Below the pieces are notes generated by a model. The model was not told the origin of the DNA. It did no database searches and worked only from the letters and a program-made list of their open reading frames with translations. A DNA stretch of 61,012 bases from Candidatus Omnitrophota bacterium (lineage in GTDB: Bacteria; Omnitrophota; Omnitrophia; Omnitrophales; JACROU01), in NCBI GenBank assembly GCA_016214265.1, contig JACROU010000078.1, forward strand, positions 1 to 61,012. Reading direction: 5' to 3'. Position 1 is the stretch's first letter. Every line of letters starts with the position of its first letter. Made by a program: the position numbers and the translations under genes. Shown piece by piece: positions 25,515-33,426 of this stretch.

Positions 25515-26933
25515 ATGTGGTTTTACGCGATTGAAACTATTTTAACTGTTGCCGCGATTTTTTTCTTTGCTTCAAGTTTGCGCCGCGATCTTAATGTGGA
25601 AGCGCTCGAGAAATTCGCTTCGGTGTGCGGAGCGGTTGTGCTTGCTTCCGCCGTTTTGTCGTTTGGTTTTCGCGGAATCTTTTTCGCGGGCACTTACGAG
25701 ATGGATGCCTTCAGCCAGTTTGTGAAATTGATTCTGGCCCTCGGATATTTCATCGCGCTCTTGATCTCACGCAACATTCACGACATTGAAGGAAAATATC
25801 GGCCGGAATATTTTCTGTTTCTGACCACTGCCACACTTGGCATGACCGTGCTGGTGAGCGCGAAGGATTTAATTACGCTGTACACGGGGCTCGAGCTTTC
25901 CTCGTATTCGTTGTATCTCTTGATCCCGATGAGAAAACATGACAACGCGAGTATTGAGGCTGCAATCAAATATTTAATCATCGGCATCGCCTCGACTGGC
26001 GTCATGATTTACGGATTCAGTTTGCTGTTCGGCCTCACGCAGACGACGTATCTGAATGAAATTGCGGCCAAACTGCCCGGCCTGATTCATCTTCATGTTT
26101 TCTGGGTCGCGTTTTTTCTTTCGGTCGTGGCGTTCCTGTTCAAACTTTCGCTCTTTCCGCTTCATGCCTGGGCCCCGGATGTTTATGAAGGGGGCAACGC
26201 TCAGACGGTGGGATTTATTTCCACGGTGTCGAAAGTGGCAGGACTGGCTGTGTTCATTCGTTTCGTGATGATGGCGGGGCATGACAACCGGGTTCTTGAA
26301 GGTGTGTGGATTTCTCTGGCGATCGCGTCGATGACGCTCGGAAACCTTTCCGCGCTGATTCAGGGCGATATGAAGCGCCTTTTGGCTTATTCCAGCATCG
26401 CCCAGGCCGGGTATCTCTTGGTTGGTGTGCTGTGTCTGAACGATAAAGGTTTGAGCGCGGCGATGTTTTATGCCGCGGTGTATGTCGTGATGAATTTCGC
26501 GGCCTTCTTCGTCGTGACGCAAATTTCCGAGGGCGGAAAAAATGTCAGCATCAGCCAATTCCGCGGACTTTCCAGCCGCTCACCGCTTTTGGCGCTCGTG
26601 CTGATGCTCGCCCTTTTCTCTTTGGCCGGAGTTCCGCCACTTGCGGGGTTTACCGGAAAATGGTTTTTGTTCACCGCTGCTGTTTCCAGCGGTTTTAAAG
26701 TGGTTGCGATGATCGCGATTATCAACAGCGTCATTTCACTCTACTATTATTTAGTGATTATCAAAGAAGCCTACACATCACCGGATCAAGGTGCCTACAT
26801 TCAGCCGCTGGTTTTAAGTCCTGTGTCGCGCCTGTTCTGCTTTGCGGTTATTTTAGTGCTTGCCGTCGCCGGATTTTTTCCGGGAATTCTGATGCCGCTT
26901 GCCGCTAAGAGCGTGTCGATGTTTTTTGGGTAA
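25515..26933 (+). CDS. nuoN: NADH-quinone oxidoreductase subunit N
   Basis: A 472-residue antiporter-like subunit and last gene of the operon. Conserved parts: LYTGLELSSYSLYLL, FKLSLFPLHAWAPDVYEG, QGDMKRLLAYSSIAQAGYLLVG and FSLAGVPPLAGFTGKW. A composite palindromic element starts two bases after its stop and may shape the 3' end of the nuo transcript. Confidence 0.96.
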   Translation: MWFYAIETILTVAAIFFFASSLRRDLNVEALEKFASVCGAVVLASAVLSFGFRGIFFAGTYEMDAFSQFVKLILALGYFIALLISRNIHDIEGKYRPEYFLFLTTATLGMTVLVSAKDLITLYTGLELSSYSLYLLIPMRKHDNASIEAAIKYLIIGIASTGVMIYGFSLLFGLTQTTYLNEIAAKLPGLIHLHVFWVAFFLSVVAFLFKLSLFPLHAWAPDVYEGGNAQTVGFISTVSKVAGLAVFIRFVMMAGHDNRVLEGVWISLAIASMTLGNLSALIQGDMKRLLAYSSIAQAGYLLVGVLCLNDKGLSAAMFYAAVYVVMNFAAFFVVTQISEGGKNVSISQFRGLSSRSPLLALVLMLALFSLAGVPPLAGFTGKWFLFTAAVSSGFKVVAMIAIINSVISLYYYLVIIKEAYTSPDQGAYIQPLVLSPVSRLFCFAVILVLAVAGFFPGILMPLAAKSVSMFFG

Positions 26934-26935
26934 TT

Positions 26936-27031
26936 GTCATCCCGGCGAAGGCCGGGATCCAGAAATTAAGTGCCAGGTTCATGAACCTGGCACCTAATAC
27001 GACTGGATTCTGGGTCAAGCCTGGAATGACA
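26936..27031. repeat. Composite palindromic element, copy A
   Basis: Outer ends are GTCATCCCGGC...GCCGGGATCCAG (26936-26962) and CTGGATTCTGGG...GGAATGACA (to 27031). Nested inside is a near-perfect palindrome AGTGCCAGGTTCATGAACCTGGCACCT. The central 50 bases match the reverse complement of copy B (52412-52521) at about 47 positions. It fills the gap between nuoN and the next gene. REP/MITE-like; no transposase seen. Confidence 0.8.
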
Positions 27032-27042
27032 GAGAAACGACT

Positions 27043-27312
27043 ATGTCTAACATTCAACAAATTGGTGTGATTGCGAGTGCTGTTCTTCCATTATTTAATA
27101 TCCCGCTGATTATTAAGCTCGTATCCCGGAAATCGTCGAGAGATTTCAGTCTTGTGTGGGTGCTCGGCTGTTGGGCGTGTACGATTTTGATGTTTCCTGC
27201 CGCCATGGTGAGTCAGGATCTTGCTTTCAAAGTGTTTGTGACTGTGAACGTAGTTCTGTTTTCCATCGTAACATTTCTCGTGGTAAGATACCGAAATGGA
27301 GCCAAATCATGA
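27043..27312 (+). CDS. PQ-loop / SWEET-like small membrane protein
   Basis: An 89-residue protein with three membrane helices, QQIGVIASAVLPLFNIPLII first, then a polar KLVSRKSSRDFS turn, as in half-size SemiSWEET or PQ-loop proteins, which work as dimers in sugar or other small-molecule transport. The expected PQ pair is replaced by FN-IP, so the assignment is to the fold rather than the activity. It begins just after the composite element and overlaps the aspartase start by 4 bases. Confidence 0.65.
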   Translation: MSNIQQIGVIASAVLPLFNIPLIIKLVSRKSSRDFSLVWVLGCWACTILMFPAAMVSQDLAFKVFVTVNVVLFSIVTFLVVRYRNGAKS

Positions 27313-28694
27313 ACATGCGAACTGAAAAAGACACTATGGGCACCAAAGAAGTTCCGGCTGACTCACTTTATGGCATTCAAACGTTCCGCGCCGTCGAAAA
27401 TTTTCCTATCAGCGGTTTGCGCGCGCACAAACATTTTGTGTGGGCGACGGTGGTGATCAAGAAAGCTGCCGCGCTCGTGAATATGCAAGTCGGCAAACTC
27501 CCGAAAGATATGGGCGAGGCGATCGTGAAAGCCTGCGACGAAGTTCTGGCGGGGCAGTGGCGTGAGCATTTCGTGGTGGATGTGTATCAGGCCGGTGCGG
27601 GAACGTCCCACAACATGAACGCCAACGAAGTCATCGCCAATCGTGCGGCCGAAATTCTGGGACTCCCGAAAGGTGACTATACCAAAATCAATCCCAACGA
27701 TCACGTCAACATGGGCCAGTCGACGAATGATATTTTTCCGACGGCGATGCGGCTGGCAATTCTGAAACAGCTGGAGGATTTTTATCCGCCGCTTCTTCAG
27801 CTTGAAAAAACGTTTATCAAAAAAGGCGAGGAATTTAAACATATATTGAAGTCGGGCCGCACGCATCTTCAGGATGCCGTGCCGGTGACGCTGGGACAGG
27901 AATTTAACGCTTACGGTCTGGCGATGAAAAAAGCGCATGAGCGCATTCACCAGGCGGCTGAGGGGATCAAAGTGCTTGGCATCGGCGGCAGCGCGGTTGG
28001 TACCGGACTGAACGCGGCTCCGGGATACCGCGAGGGCATGATTCGCGAGCTTTCAAAAATCACGGGCTGGCAGCTTTCCAGCGCGAAAAGTTTGTTTGAG
28101 GCGATGGAAAGTGCGGCGGATTTTACCGGCATTTCATCCGCCATTAAAAATTTAGCGGTTGAGTTGATTCGAATTGCCAACGATCTTCGGCTTCTGGCCT
28201 CGGGTCCGCGCACCGGATTTAACGAAATTATTCTTCCGCCGGTTCAGCCGGGATCCAGCATTATGCCGGGCAAAGTCAATCCCGTGATGGCCGAGATGCT
28301 CGACATGGTGGGCTATCAGGTGCTGGGTTACGACCAGACGGTGACGCTGGCGGCGCAGGCCGGTCAGCTGGAGTTGAACGTGATGATGCCGGTGATGATT
28401 CACAGCATTCTCTCCTCGCTTGAGATTCTTAAAAATTCCATCGCGGTATTTGATAAACGCTGTATTGACGGTATCAAAGCGAATATCGAAATCTGCGAAG
28501 AATTCATGCACAAAAGTTTAGGCATCGCGACGGTGCTCAATCCTTTCATCGGATACGCGAAAGCGGCCGAGGTGAATAAAGAAGCGTACCGGAGCGGAAA
28601 AACAGTTCGCGAAGTGATTCTGGAAAAGAAAATTCTTTCGGAAGAGGAACTGAATAAAATTCTGACGCCGAAATATTTGACGGGAGTGGAATAA
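27309..28694 (+). CDS. aspA: Aspartate ammonia-lyase (fumarase/aspartase superfamily)
   Basis: A 461-residue enzyme interconverting aspartate with fumarate and ammonia. Features: TEKDTMGTKEVPADSLYGIQ near the N-terminus, AGAGTSHNMNANEVIANRA, GQSTNDIFPTAMR and the superfamily signature GSSIMPGKVNPVMAEM with its catalytic serine. KVNPVMAE favours aspartase over class II fumarase, which usually has KVNPTQCE, though YGIQTFRAVENFPISG also occurs in fumarases. The ATG at 27309 overlaps the stop of the PQ-loop gene; the upstream in-frame start lies within that gene. In this context it could link aspartate-family synthesis to fumarate. Confidence 0.85.
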   Translation: MNMRTEKDTMGTKEVPADSLYGIQTFRAVENFPISGLRAHKHFVWATVVIKKAAALVNMQVGKLPKDMGEAIVKACDEVLAGQWREHFVVDVYQAGAGTSHNMNANEVIANRAAEILGLPKGDYTKINPNDHVNMGQSTNDIFPTAMRLAILKQLEDFYPPLLQLEKTFIKKGEEFKHILKSGRTHLQDAVPVTLGQEFNAYGLAMKKAHERIHQAAEGIKVLGIGGSAVGTGLNAAPGYREGMIRELSKITGWQLSSAKSLFEAMESAADFTGISSAIKNLAVELIRIANDLRLLASGPRTGFNEIILPPVQPGSSIMPGKVNPVMAEMLDMVGYQVLGYDQTVTLAAQAGQLELNVMMPVMIHSILSSLEILKNSIAVFDKRCIDGIKANIEICEEFMHKSLGIATVLNPFIGYAKAAEVNKEAYRSGKTVREVILEKKILSEEELNKILTPKYLTGVE

Positions 28695-28695
28695 C

Positions 28696-29313
28696 ATGAA
28701 TCGTGGACCGTGGACCGTGGACCGTGGGTTGCTGCTGATTTTGGTGCTGACGGTGGGTTTAGCTATTCCCGCGTGCGGCAAGAAAAAAGATAAGACGGAT
28801 ATCATTGCCGATCTGGAATCCAAGCCCGTGGTGACGGAAGTAAAGTCCGAAGCCAAGCCGGCGGCGGAAGAAAAGAAAGAGGCGGAACCCAAGGTCGTGG
28901 ACAACAGTCCGAATCCGGTTTCGACAGACATTCAGCCCACGCAAACACCTGTGCCGTCAACGTCGGCAACGCCTGCTACAACTCCGACTCAAGGCTATGA
29001 AGTATCTGCACAGAAAGTGGGGGCTCCGTCAGTTCCATCAGCTCCCGGGGTACCTCAAGTGCCGGCTGTGCCGCAGACGCCGGCGCCATATCCGCCGTAT
29101 CAGGGGTACAAAGCGCCGCAGCAGGGAGCCGCCTCGCCGTATTCGAATCCTTACGGAGCGCCTCCGCCCAATCCTTATTACGGGGGATACACTCCGCCTC
29201 AGAAATACAAAGCGCCGGGTCCGATTGAATCCACTGGCGAATTTATCGGTCATCTCGTCAATCCGTTCAAACGCAAGGAAGATGAGAGCAAGAAAACCTA
29301 CAAGGGAATTTAA
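28696..29313 (+). CDS. Proline-rich lipoprotein with repeat-derived N-terminus
   Basis: A 205-residue predicted lipoprotein: hydrophobic segment about 11-24 and a lipobox-like IPAC with Cys27, followed by Lys/Glu-rich (30-75) and then Pro/Tyr/Gly-rich low-complexity sequence (95-190, PPYQGYK, PPPNPYYGGY). Such tails are usually disordered and may reach through the cell wall. The N-terminal MNRGPWTVDRG is encoded by the heptamer repeat 28702-28727, so the charged n-region of the signal peptide comes from a repeat. The stop overlaps the glycosyltransferase start by one base. Function unknown. Confidence 0.75.
   Translation: MNRGPWTVDRGLLLILVLTVGLAIPACGKKKDKTDIIADLESKPVVTEVKSEAKPAAEEKKEAEPKVVDNSPNPVSTDIQPTQTPVPSTSATPATTPTQGYEVSAQKVGAPSVPSAPGVPQVPAVPQTPAPYPPYQGYKAPQQGAASPYSNPYGAPPPNPYYGGYTPPQKYKAPGPIESTGEFIGHLVNPFKRKEDESKKTYKGI
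28702..28727. repeat. Single heptad arm inside a coding region
   Basis: CGTGGAC three times in tandem followed by CGTGG. It is the same unit as the heptad hairpins elsewhere but without a right-hand arm, and it is translated as part of the lipoprotein N-terminus. Confidence 0.75.
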
Positions 29314-30497
29314 TGTTTCTCACGATCGTTATTGCCTGCGTTATTTTGACGGTTCTTCAACATTCGTTTATTGCCAATTTCTTTTTCGTCACCGAGAAAA
29401 ATTTATTAGTCAAACATCCACCGTATACCCCGAAAGTTTCCATCATTATTCCATGTCGAGGCATTGACCCACATTTTGACACCAGTATCAAATCGATTTT
29501 GAATCAGGATTATCCTGATTACGAAATTGTGTTTGCCACGAGTGATGAAGAAGACCCCGCGTACGCACGGCTTCAAGAACTGATCCAAAATCACGCGTGT
29601 GTGAAAGCGCAGATTGTCATCGCGGGCCACCCTACGATTTCGACGGGCAAGCTCAATAATTTGGTCGCGGGTGTTGGGCAGGTCCGCGCGGATTCTGAGA
29701 TTCTCGTGTTTATGGATTCCGACACGTGCCCGCAGCCAAAATGGCTCGAGCACTTGATTGCGCCGATGCAGTATCCGCATGTCGGCATTACTACAGGCAT
29801 TCCGGTGTATGTGCCGCTGAAACACACTTTTTGGTCGCTCGTCAAATCGATGTGGATGGCGGGGCTGGGCGCGTTCGTGACGGTGAAGCGTTTCCGCGGC
29901 TGTTACGGCGGGGCGATGGCCGTGCGTAAAAAACATTTCGATCAATTTAACGTGCGTGAAATTTGGAAAACGGCGCTGACGGATGATCTCACGCTCAGCA
30001 TGGCGCTGAAACCGACGGGAACCATCAATTATTTTGTGCCGCAGTGCATGGTTCCGATTTACGAAGGAACCAATCTAATCGATTTTATCAAATGGGCGAA
30101 CCGTCAGTCGCTTTTGTCCCGCGTTTATTTCCGGAAACAGTGGGCATTTGTGGCGGTGATGTTTGCTTTGCGGATGATTTTTATGGTGGCCAGTCCGATT
30201 GTTTTTCTATCAGCCCTTTTTACCGGATCGCTTGGGCTTATTCACTGGATTTTTCTGTGTCCGGTTTATGTCGCGGTGTATAACGGGATTCTCTTGATGA
30301 AAGCGACCGATGACGCGATGAGACACGAAGTAGCCGGCATTCATAAAATCACGCGCTGGTATCCCGTGCTTGCGCCCACGACCCAAATTTTAGCGATTGT
30401 TAATTTTGTCATTCCGCTTTTTGCCCGCAAAATGACTTGGAGGGGAATTACCTACAAATTCACTTCAAGTACCGAAGTCATCGTAGAAAAACGTTAA
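29313..30497 (+). CDS. Family 2/21-type membrane glycosyltransferase
   Basis: A 394-residue protein with one N-terminal membrane helix and about three at the C-terminus. The catalytic domain (about 40-260) has VSIIIPCRGID, the metal-binding FMDSDTCP, GGAMAVRKK and the acceptor-side Asp pair TDDLTL. The following NRQSLLSRV stands where QxxRW is normal in GT2, and the Trp is absent, as in ceramide-glucosyltransferase-like (GT21) enzymes and HpnI. A lipid-linked sugar transfer is likely; the acceptor is unknown. It ends overlapping the convergent nuclease-like gene by 4 bases. Confidence 0.8.
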   Translation: MFLTIVIACVILTVLQHSFIANFFFVTEKNLLVKHPPYTPKVSIIIPCRGIDPHFDTSIKSILNQDYPDYEIVFATSDEEDPAYARLQELIQNHACVKAQIVIAGHPTISTGKLNNLVAGVGQVRADSEILVFMDSDTCPQPKWLEHLIAPMQYPHVGITTGIPVYVPLKHTFWSLVKSMWMAGLGAFVTVKRFRGCYGGAMAVRKKHFDQFNVREIWKTALTDDLTLSMALKPTGTINYFVPQCMVPIYEGTNLIDFIKWANRQSLLSRVYFRKQWAFVAVMFALRMIFMVASPIVFLSALFTGSLGLIHWIFLCPVYVAVYNGILLMKATDDAMRHEVAGIHKITRWYPVLAPTTQILAIVNFVIPLFARKMTWRGITYKFTSSTEVIVEKR

Positions 30498-31000
30498 CGA
30501 GTTCCTTCCCAAACTCCGCGATTCGCTTTCTTCGCGCCTTTTTCATAAAACCGAAACCGGTGGTATTGCTTACACGGAAATTTTTTCGACGAATAAACGT
30601 ATCCGCGCCACAGCAGATCTTCTTGGATCGTGCCCGCCGGGGCAGGCGTTGATTCCAGCGTTACGTAAGCCAGCAGTCGTCCCATGTCATCCCGCATTTT
30701 TTTATCATACGCCAGCCGAATCGTCTTTCCTTTAATTTCCGCGCTGAGGAATTCAATGGCCTTCCGGTTCACATCAATTTTCCGGCTGGCTTCAACGCCG
30801 AGCAGGCGGACGGATTCTCCCGTCTCGATCTGAATAATATTCGGAGCGTAAACCTCCTTCACTTTTGCGCTGATCGGAGCTTTGGGTTTGGCGGATTCAG
30901 GGGCAATATCGTAGAACTTGGGTGGGGCCATCTCCTCGGCGGAGAGGATAGAAGGGAGCGCCAGCAAGCCTACAATGATTAGGGATATCCATCGAGTCAT
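30494..31000 (-). CDS. Secreted SNase-like (thermonuclease fold) protein, probably degenerate
   Basis: A 168-residue protein with a signal peptide (about 1-21) and an SNase-like OB fold: VRLLGVEAS (about 64-72), DDMGRLLAYV (about 104-113) and the C-terminal ANRGVWEG. Staphylococcal nuclease-type enzymes use Arg-35, Glu-43 and Arg-87. Here Arg65 and Arg108 remain but the usual DTPE after the first Arg reads VEAS, so catalysis may be lost. It is divergent from the SOS operon. Confidence 0.65.
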   Translation of the reverse strand: MTRWISLIIVGLLALPSILSAEEMAPPKFYDIAPESAKPKAPISAKVKEVYAPNIIQIETGESVRLLGVEASRKIDVNRKAIEFLSAEIKGKTIRLAYDKKMRDDMGRLLAYVTLESTPAPAGTIQEDLLWRGYVYSSKKFPCKQYHRFRFYEKGAKKANRGVWEGTR

Positions 31001-31057
31001 GAAGGCATTTTAGCACTCTATCAATAGGGGGCAAAAAAATAATTAAAGAAATTCCGC

Positions 31058-31086
31058 TTGAATACCGAACATTTGTTCGGTATCAT
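31058..31086 (+). promoter_or_regulatory. SOS promoter with LexA operator between -35 and -10
   Basis: TTGAAT (31058-31063), 17-base spacer, TATCAT (31081-31086). Across the spacer lies a perfect 9-4-9 palindrome (31062-31083) containing CGAAC-ATTT-GTTCG, the LexA box of Gram-positive and many other non-gamma bacteria. LexA bound here would cover the polymerase site. The predicted start falls around 31092-31094, only a few bases before the ATG at 31096. Confidence 0.9.
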
Positions 31087-31095
31087 CTTAACCCT

Positions 31096-32169
31096 ATGGC
31101 AAACGCAACGATTCAAGAAAATACAATATTACCTTCCCAGGTAAGCAAGAGGCTTTTCGAGGATGTCCGTTCGCTTATCGAGCAGTCCCGCGGACGGGTA
31201 GCCCAGTACGTCAATTCGGAGCTTGTGATGTTGTATTGGAAAGTAGGGCGGCGAGTGCGCAAAGATATATTGGGAAATGAGCGTAGTCCTTATGGAAAAG
31301 AAATTGTCCAGACAGTGTCTGGACAATTAGTGGCAGATTATGGAAAAGGGTTTAGTCGAAGCAATTTGTTTAATATGGTTCGTTTCTCAAATATTTTCCC
31401 TAAACCGGGAATTGTCGCGACACTGTCGCTCCAATTGGGCTGGAGTCATTTTATCGAGATTATTCCAATTGAAGATTCTCTTAAACGCGATTTTTATTCT
31501 GAAATGTGCCGTATTGAGCGATGGAGTGTCCGGACACTGAGAGCCAAAATCGACAGCATGCTTTTCGAGCGTACCGCCCTTTCGAAGAAACCAAAGAAAC
31601 TCATTCAACAGGAAATCGATACGCTGAGAAAAGAAGATCAGATGACGCCCGATCTTGTTTTTCGGGATCCGTACTTTCTGGATTTTCTGGGATTGAAAGG
31701 TTCTTTCAGTGAAAAAGATGTTGAATCGGCAATCTTAAGAGAGCTTGAAAAATTCATTTTGGAACTCGGAACAGATTTCACTTTTGTGGATCGTCAGAAA
31801 CGGATGACAATTGGCGGGGAAGATTTTTATCTGGATTTGCTTTTTTATCACCGCCGGCTCCGGCGATTGGTTGTTTTTGAATTGAAGCTCGGGAAATTTC
31901 AGGCGGGGGATAAAGGGCAAATGGAACTTTATTTGAGATGGCTGGAAAAGTACGAAAAACGTGAAGGGGAGGAGTCTCCGTTGGGTTTGATTCTGTGCAG
32001 CGAGAAAAGCCAGGAGCAAGTTTCATTGCTGAAGTTGGATCATGGCGAGATTCGGGTTGCGGAGTATCTCACAGAACTACCGTCTCAAGAGGTCTTCGAA
32101 AAGAAACTTCATGATGCGATTTCGATCGCGAAAGAACAATTGACGGTCAATGGGAAAGGGTCTTCATGA
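31096..32169 (+). CDS. YhcG/DUF1016-type PDDEXK nuclease in the SOS operon
   Basis: A 357-residue protein with the DUF1016 N-terminal helical domain (about 15-160; LIEQSRGRVAQYVNSELVMLYWKVGRR) and a C-terminal PDDEXK nuclease domain (about 185-335). FYLDLLFYHRRLRRLVVFELK supplies the Asp and the ExK pair, so the active site looks intact. Family members are linked to DNA processing and defence islands; the substrate is not established. No Shine-Dalgarno precedes the ATG, which is almost at the predicted transcription start, so it is probably read from a leaderless mRNA. Its stop overlaps the lexA start (ATGA). Confidence 0.88.
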   Translation: MANATIQENTILPSQVSKRLFEDVRSLIEQSRGRVAQYVNSELVMLYWKVGRRVRKDILGNERSPYGKEIVQTVSGQLVADYGKGFSRSNLFNMVRFSNIFPKPGIVATLSLQLGWSHFIEIIPIEDSLKRDFYSEMCRIERWSVRTLRAKIDSMLFERTALSKKPKKLIQQEIDTLRKEDQMTPDLVFRDPYFLDFLGLKGSFSEKDVESAILRELEKFILELGTDFTFVDRQKRMTIGGEDFYLDLLFYHRRLRRLVVFELKLGKFQAGDKGQMELYLRWLEKYEKREGEESPLGLILCSEKSQEQVSLLKLDHGEIRVAEYLTELPSQEVFEKKLHDAISIAKEQLTVNGKGSS

Positions 32170-32750
32170 AACAAATCGGATCCACTCAAAAACATATTCT
32201 GGAATTGATCAAAGACTTTTCGGCGGCGGAGGGCTATCCGCCAACGGTGCGGGATATCGCGAAGGTGCTTAAGCTCGCGGTCAGTACGGTGCATGAGCAT
32301 TTGGCGAAATTGCGGGAGAAGGGACTTTTGAGGCATGAAGCGGGGCGGTCTCGCGGTGTGTGGTTTTCGGGAAGACGGGAGGCGGTGGAGCTTCCAATCG
32401 TCGGTCAAATAGCTGCGGGCCGTCCTATTCTTGCCGTGGAGGAAAAGCGCGATTGGGTTCCGCTTCCGAAAGATTTGGTGGGCGGGGGCGACTTCATTAT
32501 TCAAGTGAAGGGTGACAGTATGACGGGGGAAGGGATTCACGATGGAGATCATGTTGTCATTCGCCAACAGGAGACGGCGGCTGACGGAGACATTGTGGCC
32601 GCGCTAATCGACGAAGAAGTCACACTCAAAACAATTTATAAGAAAAAAGATTATGTCATTTTAAAAGCAGCCAATCCCAAATATGACGATTTGAAATATC
32701 CAAGCATAAAAATTATCGGGAAATTGGTGGGCTTGTTTCGTAAATACTAA
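32166..32750 (+). CDS. lexA: LexA repressor
   Basis: A 194-residue SOS repressor. The N-terminal winged helix (about 1-65; PPTVRDIAKVLKLAVSTVHEHL) binds the operator, and the C-terminal S24 peptidase domain cuts itself when RecA is active. The cleavage bond is Ala84-Gly85 (IAAGRP), with catalytic Ser118 (GDSMTG) and Lys155 (EVTLKT). It is the second gene of the operon whose promoter holds a matching LexA box, so it controls itself. Translationally coupled to the nuclease gene by a 4-base overlap. Confidence 0.96.
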   Translation: MKQIGSTQKHILELIKDFSAAEGYPPTVRDIAKVLKLAVSTVHEHLAKLREKGLLRHEAGRSRGVWFSGRREAVELPIVGQIAAGRPILAVEEKRDWVPLPKDLVGGGDFIIQVKGDSMTGEGIHDGDHVVIRQQETAADGDIVAALIDEEVTLKTIYKKKDYVILKAANPKYDDLKYPSIKIIGKLVGLFRKY

Positions 32751-32779
32751 TCAACAATCAATAAGGAGGGGTTATGGTG

Positions 32780-33025
32780 ATGGAAGTCGCTGAAAAAATC
32801 GAAGTGGGGGCTATTTTTAGACGAGGGCATGTGAAACCGGTTTGGTTTATTTGGAAAAGCAGGCGGCATTCCGTCAAAGATGTCACTTACGAATGGCATG
32901 AAAAACGGGGTGAGAATTTTCTGCACTATTTCCAGTTGGTTGCGGAAGAGGGGATTTACAAAGTCAGCCTTGATTCCAAATGCCTCAGTTGGAATCTTGA
33001 GAAGGTTTATGACGATGTAGCTTGA
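32780..33025 (+). CDS. Small conserved protein of lexA-dinB operons
   Basis: An 81-residue soluble protein rich in aromatic residues and beta-prone (VKPVWFIWKSRRHSVKDVTYEWHEKRG...HYFQLV). Proteins of this kind are often encoded between lexA and a Y-family polymerase; no biochemical role is known to me. AGGAGGGG sits 9 bases before the ATG at 32780, so I prefer it to the ATG at 32774, which is too close. A 30-bp inverted repeat starts 6 bases after its stop. Confidence 0.7.
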   Translation: MEVAEKIEVGAIFRRGHVKPVWFIWKSRRHSVKDVTYEWHEKRGENFLHYFQLVAEEGIYKVSLDSKCLSWNLEKVYDDVA

Positions 33026-33030
33026 AAACC

Positions 33031-33060
33031 GTGAACCGTGGTCCGTGGACAGTGAACCGT
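33031..33060. repeat. Left 30-bp inverted repeat of the S23 element (heptad arm)
   Basis: Heptamers CGTGGTC, CGTGGAC and AGTGAAC within a 30-base block that is the exact reverse complement of 33426-33455. It lies between the small SOS gene and the S23 gene. Confidence 0.92.
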
Positions 33061-33066
33061 GAATTG

Positions 33067-33426
33067 ATGAAGATACAAAGCTACAAGGATCTCAATGTTT
33101 GGAAAAAGGGGATAGAAATAGTAAACCTTGTTTATGATTTGTCAGAAAAATTTCCGAATCAGGAAAGGTTTGGTTTGATATCTCAAGTGCAGCGTTCGGC
33201 CGTTTCAATCCCTTCTAACATTGCAGAAGGTTTTTCTCGGCAGCATACAAAAGAGTATCAGCAATTCTGTTACATCGCGCTTGGTTCTTGTGCGGAGCTG
33301 GAGACTCAAATGATAATCGCGAAATTTCGCGGGTTTGTAGAGAAAGAAACATTCGCCAAGTTAGAGGAATTTTTGAATCATGAGAGTAGGATGTTGGAGA
33401 ATCTAATAAAAAGCTTAAATCGTTAA
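33067..33426 (+). CDS. S23 four-helix-bundle protein (23S rRNA intervening-sequence family)
   Basis: A 119-residue all-helical protein with the family signature SIPSNIAEGFSR followed by KEYQQF and GSCAELETQ. These proteins were first found encoded in intervening sequences within 23S rRNA genes; their molecular role is unclear. Here the gene sits inside an SOS operon and is tightly enclosed by perfect 30-bp inverted repeats: the right one shares the last base of the stop codon. The ATG at 33067 gives the normal start. A TTG at 33022, overlapping the upstream stop, is in frame and would add a repeat-encoded peptide. No good ribosome site is seen, so translational coupling is possible. Confidence 0.88.
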   Translation: MKIQSYKDLNVWKKGIEIVNLVYDLSEKFPNQERFGLISQVQRSAVSIPSNIAEGFSRQHTKEYQQFCYIALGSCAELETQMIIAKFRGFVEKETFAKLEEFLNHESRMLENLIKSLNR

